From positions 124,001-188,000 of the forward strand of contig AZLU01000007.1 of NCBI GenBank assembly GCA_002224055.1: a stretch of DNA of 64,000 nucleotides. The letters run 5' to 3'. Below the pieces are notes generated by a model, which saw nothing but the letters and a program-made list of their open reading frames with translations, was not told where the DNA came from and made no database searches. The translations under genes and the position numbers were made by a program. Shown here piece by piece: positions 58,297 to 64,000 of the stretch. The stretch comes from Pezizomycotina sp. ARF18. Taxonomy: Eukaryota > Ascomycota. How positions within the stretch are numbered: the first letter of the stretch is position 1; each line of letters opens with the position of its first letter.

Positions 58297-60208
58297 ACAA
58301 GATGATTTGTACTTATCACCAGTTGCGTATATTCGTTACGTATATATCCTATTAATGTCATGGCCATTTCTCCAATCAGGCTTTGGACTGTTGCAGCATG
58401 CAGTAACTTTGCAAATATAGCTTATGTCTAAGTAGTCTATACTTTTAGTTTATTGCTGCCATGCGTTCTAGAATGTTCTACAAGCTGCTCAGTACGCAAC
58501 ACAGTTAGGAAATCTATTGTGAAATTGAAGGTTATATATTGACCAAAGGGTAGTTCATTAAATATTTATTTTTTTGGTCTTATTTTTTTATTTTATTGTT
58601 TTTTTTAGCACTCAAATCTGTTGTAAGCTTTGCAAAAGAACAACTTAAAAAAACGGCACTAATATATTCCACCATAGTCTAAATAGGGAAACGATCGTTA
58701 TAAAAGCTGGTTTTACCAGCAAAAAATAAGTTGTGTTTAAAAATAAATGTATTTTCGTGGATTATTCTCGATGCTAATATCACATTATTTAAACTCCAGT
58801 CATCCCAACTCTTCTCTTACATCGTTATTTAAAAATGTTAATATAAAATTGAACTATACTTTGATAGTTCTAGTATAGGAACTACTATGCTCGGTTTTTG
58901 TCTAGAGTTAAATACATTACTTTTAGTATTATACATGGTCGTAAGAATTCTGGGAATTCACATGATTGCTGTGGTTGATGTAGGATCGATATAGAAGAAA
59001 GCTTCGTAGCAGTTTCTTGAATGAAGCCTACCCGGCCTATTTGCTTAAACTTGAGAGCGATCATTGATCAGAAGAGTACGGACCATTCCTATCTAAGGAC
59101 CAACGGTTGAACCTTTGCTTGCCAGAGGATGGTTATATCCATAATGAGGTTTCTTACAAATGTGATGTATTTGCTCTATTTCTGCCTCAGGTTGTGCGAG
59201 GATTAGCTCCACCGGGTGCGCTCAGAGCAATCAAACACCATAATATCGTTTATAGCCCTATCTACTTTCTCGCCTTCACCGGCCGGCGATGCCTTGCCAT
59301 TCACCGACTGGATTGCACAGCCCATTTTACTATTTCTGCTAGTATATAGGTTATTCACGCTTCCACTCCATGTATACAAGTATACCGTTTCTCTGTTGCT
59401 ACTTACCATATTCAGTCATGTATTTAGCCCACCGGCCACAAGCCACCAGTGGCCAGCACAAGCCGAACAAGCCAGCCCGCTGCCTGGGTGGCCTGTCTGT
59501 AGAAAAACATCGTGTATATCAGGACCTAGGATTCCCCTGGGGTAGCCAGGAGAATCACCATCGATTAACCAGCCGAATTCATGTATAATACATATACTAT
59601 TTACCTCAATACTTCATAGCACATCTCTCAGCACAAACACGAACACTTTGAACATATTCCCTTCAGAATTTGAGGTCTCTGCAACTAGACAAACTCCCAA
59701 ATCCAACCCTACCTTGAAGGCAAAGTATCTAGAGAAGTCCGCACACTCTAAGTAACCACGAAAGGTCATCAGGTGACCAAGATCCGGGCGTGCTCGTGAC
59801 AACACAACACAAAAGTCCTGCTCTTTTCGTTCAAGTTACTCCCTTTTTTTCATTTATTATTCCTCCTAACCCTAATACGCATTACAATTACCATCATTTT
59901 TCAATATATAATGAATTAAATTTTATCTTTTTATTTTTTAAATCAATTTTATAATAAGAATCAATGGTATTTTAATAGTATTTTATTTATTTTAATTATA
60001 ATAGATATATCAGGCAATTTAAATATCCTTCTCTTTAGTGATATGTAGTAATTATTATGTTACCGTCTCTACTACGACTTAAATCTCAAGCAATGTAGCT
60101 GTAACGGCGTGGACCATAATAAACGCAATTGGTAAGAATCTTTTGTTATATATTTTATATCTATAAATCTATCTGATAAAAAGGAAATAAAAAAGTTTAT
60201 TTAGGTAA
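58297..60208. other. AT-rich spacer with repeat copy 2
   Basis: Downstream of the CorA-like gene. It includes the dispersed repeat (58709-58879) and a GC-richer stretch at about 59200-59560 (CACAAGCCACCAGTGGCC and similar words) without a supportable gene. The 59850-60200 part is extremely AT-rich. Confidence 0.45.
58709..58879 (+). repeat. Dispersed repeat, copy 2
   Basis: Partner of 51221-51411, direct orientation, 7.5 kb away. Together they flank the protease-ankyrin and CorA-like genes. Confidence 0.5.
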
Positions 60209-61786
60209 CGACTTATAATTAACAGGCGGAGGTGCTTCTAGTATCTTATAATAGTAAGTACTAGTTACTTCAGCACAACTCTTAGGCTTGCATTCAACCG
60301 TGACTAACCCAGCGCATACCGAGAGTATGTCGTCGATTTGTGGTAGGTTATCGTCCTCGAGATTTGTTTCGCCAATTTCGACGACTAGCTCGTGCCGAAG
60401 TTCTATCGTAGTGAGTAGCCTCTTCGCGTAGGTAATCTATAATAGAAGAGCTTCTGCAAGCTCTAGAGAATCTTTATCTTGGCTTTCGATCCGATCCATA
60501 GCGTCCCGATACGCTTGATTGTATGCCTCGTCACCGGCTGTTAATGTTTTCAAAGCTTTCCCGAACTTTCTTTAACGTTTCTTCGTCTTTATTGAGTCCA
60601 AATGAAGCTCTGCAAGAAAGAACCTAGGCGACATGAATATTATTAATTGTCTCTCTCGGACGTTCTGGACGCGACGTAATCAGTGTCCACCCAAAAAAAA
60701 AAAAAAATGAAGAGGCTGAACGTACAACCCATCTACGGCTTTTACAATCGCATTTGAACTTCTTTAAGGTGTTCTTTTAAAATCTTTGATTTGGAGTGCG
60801 ATATTCGGCCTTCTAGATATTTTCGCACATCTTCATCATTGGCTCGAATCTCCAGTGACGCGCTACCATTGAATCTCTCGACCATTTCTGAAATAAATCT
60901 TAAGATGGTAAAGATATTCTTGACACTTCGCCCGAAGATTAAAAAGTTCCGATTGAAATCTTGACCGGCAACCGTCGGCTACTTGACATTCATCTAGTGC
61001 ATCAATAATTATATACACTCATGAATACGTAGTAGCGACGGACGAAAGAGCCCTCGAAGAGCCCTCGAAGAGCCCTCGACAATTCCTCAAATGTAGAAGA
61101 CTGGCTCTGGCTCTCTACATCGTCGCCGCCTTTATAAGAGACGTTGTTTTATCTGTAGTATCATGCCATCTTTGTTCATTTGTTCTTGTTTTCTTGACTT
61201 CACGACATACTTTATCTCCGTATTCACAAATTCTTTTTATTCCCTCAGTAACTCGTAGCGGATATATCGAAGGTCTTTGACGACGATGCGCGTATATTGC
61301 TCAATTCCACGGATAATCATACTGCGATAATGATTAAAATTAATAGAAGTAAAAGGCCATAGTTAATCACAAAAGCAAGACCTACTGTTGATCTGCATGC
61401 AGAGCTAGCATAAAGAACTCCTTTGCTTAATTCAAAGCATAAAGTGAAGTCTTCAGTTTGCGATCGAATTTAGCCCCTACTAAATGTTTACCCATGAAGT
61501 CATTGTTTTCTATAATGATTTTGACGATATCCAGCGATTCCTTACAACGCGTCAGTACTGGTTCGAGGAATTTAAAGTTCTAAGCCCGCTTCATCGTCTT
61601 CGTATATCTTCAGGTGCGTTTGGAAAGCGTTTAGCATTTTCGTAAAAACTATACAAGGCCGTTGTGAGGGCAATCAGGCCCGTTGAACAGAACTCGAAAG
61701 GGCCGACCCATTCTAGAAAGCTTCAGACACAATCCGACCAGCTGAATGACGGCAAAGACACTGGCTGCCAGACTAAGTCCATTCAT
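60209..61786 (-). pseudogene. Eroded NACHT-type STAND (NLR-like) gene
   Basis: Begins MNGLSLAASVFAVIQLVGLC at 61786, the usual N terminus of fungal NLR-like proteins, with EPVLTRCKESLDIVK and NNDFMGKHLVGAKFDRKLK following, and a donor near ADQQ. Then come the Walker B region YIIIDALDECQVADGCRSRF, ASLEIRANDEDVRKYLEGRI, AIVKAVDGLFFLAELHLDSI (spanning an intron) and the winged-helix part AYNQAYRDAMDRIESQ, ITYAKRLLTTIELRHELVVE, NLPQIDDILSVCAGLVTVE. I find no P-loop. Several stops, a triplicated 11-bp unit (about 61046-61079) and a missing repeat domain show real decay. One stop replaces the W of the WITYAKR motif by a G to A change. Confidence 0.7.
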
Positions 61787-62738
61787 ATTTCGACGCGACT
61801 TGAGACATTTTATTGACTGCAGATCGTTTTCTAGACACTGTTTTTGCTTTCGAATTTACTAGAAAACTTGATTGTAGACCAAAACGGATGATGGAATCCG
61901 ACCTTTGCTAGCCTCGTGTTAATTTTTTTCATGGGAAAAGTGGATAGAAATATGTTTTTGCCTCGGTGGTTTCTAGGCGTATTAGCTTGTCAGCCTTGCG
62001 GTGTGCGCGCCTTGGACAGCCTCAACTGCATCCAAGAAAGAAGCCATTCTTGGTATTTCTCCAAATTGGACCAGATACATCCCTGGCCCACAAGCTAAGG
62101 TGAACAGGAGTGATTTGGTGGTCTCGTTGCTCGTTCGTGATTGGTGATGCCGGGCTTTTCCGTACACTGCCAATAATGTGAGGGAATGAAAAATTAGGGA
62201 AGGCTGAAGGGTTTTAGAATAATAAAAAAGATAACTACCGATATTTAGTCATCAAATTCCTGTCCCTCTAGGAAGGAAAACAGTGGTGCTATTTATCAAA
62301 ACTATGTAGGAGAATATATATATTGAGATACGAAGTCGTAGGTACAATTTGCGCTCTGTCCAGGCTAAAAAGTATTGTTACTACCATATGTTTCGGAGGG
62401 AAAAGGAACTGATCGCGTATTCTTGCCCCCAAAATCAGGGAACCTATCTCAAACGCCGGATCTTTGTTCTCATTTGCGAAGGAACCGCCGCAAACAGAGG
62501 TCTACTGAATTTTTGCGTGTCAGATGATTTGTGGACTACTTTTGCAGCTCGGGCGGGGTAGAGCATATATCACTGTTCAGCCTCTTGAATCAAGCATCTG
62601 ATTGCGCCACATAGACGCGGCTGAAGCAGAAGCGTGGACTATACATATATATCATGAAGGATCTGTCCCCAAGGCCAAGCTCTGAATTCAATCAACAACT
62701 AAACTTAATAACTGTGTCGCTCTCCGTACTTTCAATCG
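61787..62738. promoter_or_regulatory. Spacer between the two head-to-head NACHT genes
   Basis: Presumed divergent promoter region, about 950 bases. Short open frames (61916-62098, 62349-62561) have no recognisable content. Confidence 0.4.
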
Positions 62739-64000
62739 ATGGATCCACTTAGTATCACTGCGAGTATCATTGCCGTGCTCCAAGCTACCAATGCCGTTAT
62801 TTCCATTTGTTACGACTACAGCGCGGCTCTAAAGCATTCCTCTTGGGAGTTGCCGAGAGTTACTGACGAAATAAAGAGTCTTCGAAATGTCCTCGAAACT
62901 CTTGAACAGCTTGCGAAGGCGGAAAGTGCTCAACTCCCGACGTTGAATCTACTCTGCGAACCCAAAGGTCCACTAGTCATGTGCCTTGCGAGGTTGGAAT
63001 CTCTAGGCAAGAAATTAGCTCCGCCCAACTGGAGCGGCCACGCCGGATCGAAGAGAATAGCCCTCATACAGGCATTGGGTTGGCCGCTGAAGGAAGGGGA
63101 CACAAAGAAAGCCCTTGAAGATATTGGAAGATTTAAGACCACATTGCATCTGGCTATGACAGCCGATCAAGCGTGAGTACTATTATCCTCACGAGTCGAA
63201 GCAATGCTACTATGAGAATAATGAAATTAGCAATTTACCTGGTATCCACGTGACAACCTTTCAACAAAGTCAAGTGCTTAGGAGTCGCCTGGATTCCGCA
63301 TTCATAACATCAGGGGCATTAAACAGTTGCTTATATATTCATTTCAGGACAATGATATTGTCGATCCGGGAGATGGTCCAAGCGATACACAGTAGCACAC
63401 TAGATGTGCAAAGGACTTTACTCAATTACACGAGTCGTTTGTATCAATGAGAATGGGTATTTATTATGCCTAACTTCCGCTCGAGGACATCAGCTGATCT
63501 CTATACAGATGGTAAGCGTAGAGAAATCCACCGATGGTTATCACCACCAGATCCGTCGCTCAACCATAATGCGGCTTGCAAGAAACGACAAGCCAAAACT
63601 GGCACATGGTTCATCAGAAGCCAGCAGTTTTCTGATTGGAAGACAAAACCAAACTCGTTCCTTTGGTGCATGGAATCCCTGGATGTGGCAAAACTATTCT
63701 GACCTCCACAATCGTTGAAGAGGTTCTTCAACTTTGCCCTCTCGGTCGTAATCTAGCGGTAGCGTATTTCTATTTTGACTTCAACGATATTGAGAAGCAA
63801 CAACATGAGAAAATGGTACGTTCGCTTATTGCGCATCTCTCCATACAAAGCGCAAACACGCCTCAAGCACTGGAGTCACTCTTCTCTTCCTGCACGAATG
63901 GAGAGCGCCAACCTACTACCAACGCGCTCCTGGAAACTTTACGGCAAATAGTTCAAGCATTCGACGAGACCTTTATTATTCTCGACGCTCTGGACGAGTG
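62739..64000 (+). CDS. NACHT-type STAND (NLR-like) gene, 5' part, runs off the window
   Basis: Exon 1 (62739-63172) encodes a fungal NLR N-terminal domain: MDPLSITASIIAVLQATNAV, LPRVTDEIKSLRNVLETLEQ, PLVMCLARLESLGKKL. Its GTGAGT donor is followed by an acceptor at 63347. Next come the linker ILSIREMVQAIH and, after a probable second intron, REIHRWLSPPDPSLNHN, KRQAKTGTWFIRSQQFSDWK and the P-loop HGIPGCGKTILTSTIVEEV (63669-63725). Then AVAYFYFDFNDIEKQQ and RSLIAHLSIQS lead to Walker B TFIILDALDE at the window edge. One base is missing just before the P-loop (TGGTTGCATGG read as TGGTGCATGG), another likely sequence error. The C-terminal sensor repeats lie outside. Predicted role: self/non-self or pathogen sensing. 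Confidence 0.8.

Noticed and set aside
59107-59588. Open frames in the GC-richer stretch before the eroded NACHT gene
   Set aside because: Short, overlapping on both strands, and without motif or start context that I can support.
1-64000. LTR, virus-like or other large mobile elements
   Set aside because: I found no paired long terminal repeats and no reverse transcriptase, integrase, capsid or transposase motif in any frame.

Overview
The window looks like nuclear DNA of a filamentous ascomycete (Pezizomycotina). The evidence is the two-gene fungal form of ATP-citrate lyase with acl1 and acl2 transcribed divergently, short GT-AG introns of about 70-145 bases, NACHT-type STAND (NLR-like) genes with fungal N-terminal domains, a GLEYA-domain wall protein, a CorA-like protein and a dispersed 5S rRNA-like sequence. 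I cannot name the species.

Layout. 0.1-6.7 kb: acl2 (minus) and acl1 (plus), head to head, separated by 2.7 kb that holds the eroded pieces of another gene. 8-40 kb: a dispersed array of 17 F-box loci of one family (plus, then minus between 12.1 and 21.6 kb, then plus again), interrupted at 29.7-31.8 kb by a secreted GLEYA adhesin-like gene. Only one F-box copy (33920-34696) is open from start to stop; several others need a single base restored. 40.6-41.7 kb: a secreted zinc metalloprotease (HELTHYD motif). 42.95 kb: a 5S rRNA-like relic. 44.7-49.3 kb: an inverted, head-to-head pair of paralogous, unrecognised Cys-rich proteins with one central membrane segment. 51.5-64 kb: a region resembling fungal innate-immunity or allorecognition gene clusters: a trypsin-like-domain plus ankyrin-repeat gene with about twelve nearly identical repeats, a CorA-like membrane protein, an eroded NACHT gene (minus), and the start of a second NACHT gene (plus) that runs off the end.

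How the genes may work together. acl1 and acl2 encode the two subunits of one enzyme, which makes cytosolic acetyl-CoA. The F-box proteins would be substrate adaptors of SCF ubiquitin ligases; their shared C-terminal part, which I do not recognise, would be the substrate-binding part. The 51-64 kb genes share an architecture (effector-like N terminus, NTPase or membrane part, repeat sensor) typical of fungal self/non-self or pathogen sensing, but a joint function is inference.

Main caution. Most frame breaks, including at least nine in the two acl genes, look like the loss of one base from a short homopolymer (CCCC to CCC, GG to G, AAA to AA), with the protein sequence well kept on both sides. 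This is the mark of residual long-read consensus errors. Many loci called broken here may be whole in the organism. A smaller set (F-box 9 and 11, the 60.2-61.8 kb NACHT gene, the 2.5-3.8 kb remnant) also shows substitution stops or missing parts and is probably truly decayed. I saw no recognisable virus-like or LTR element, intact transposase, CRISPR array or convincing tRNA gene.
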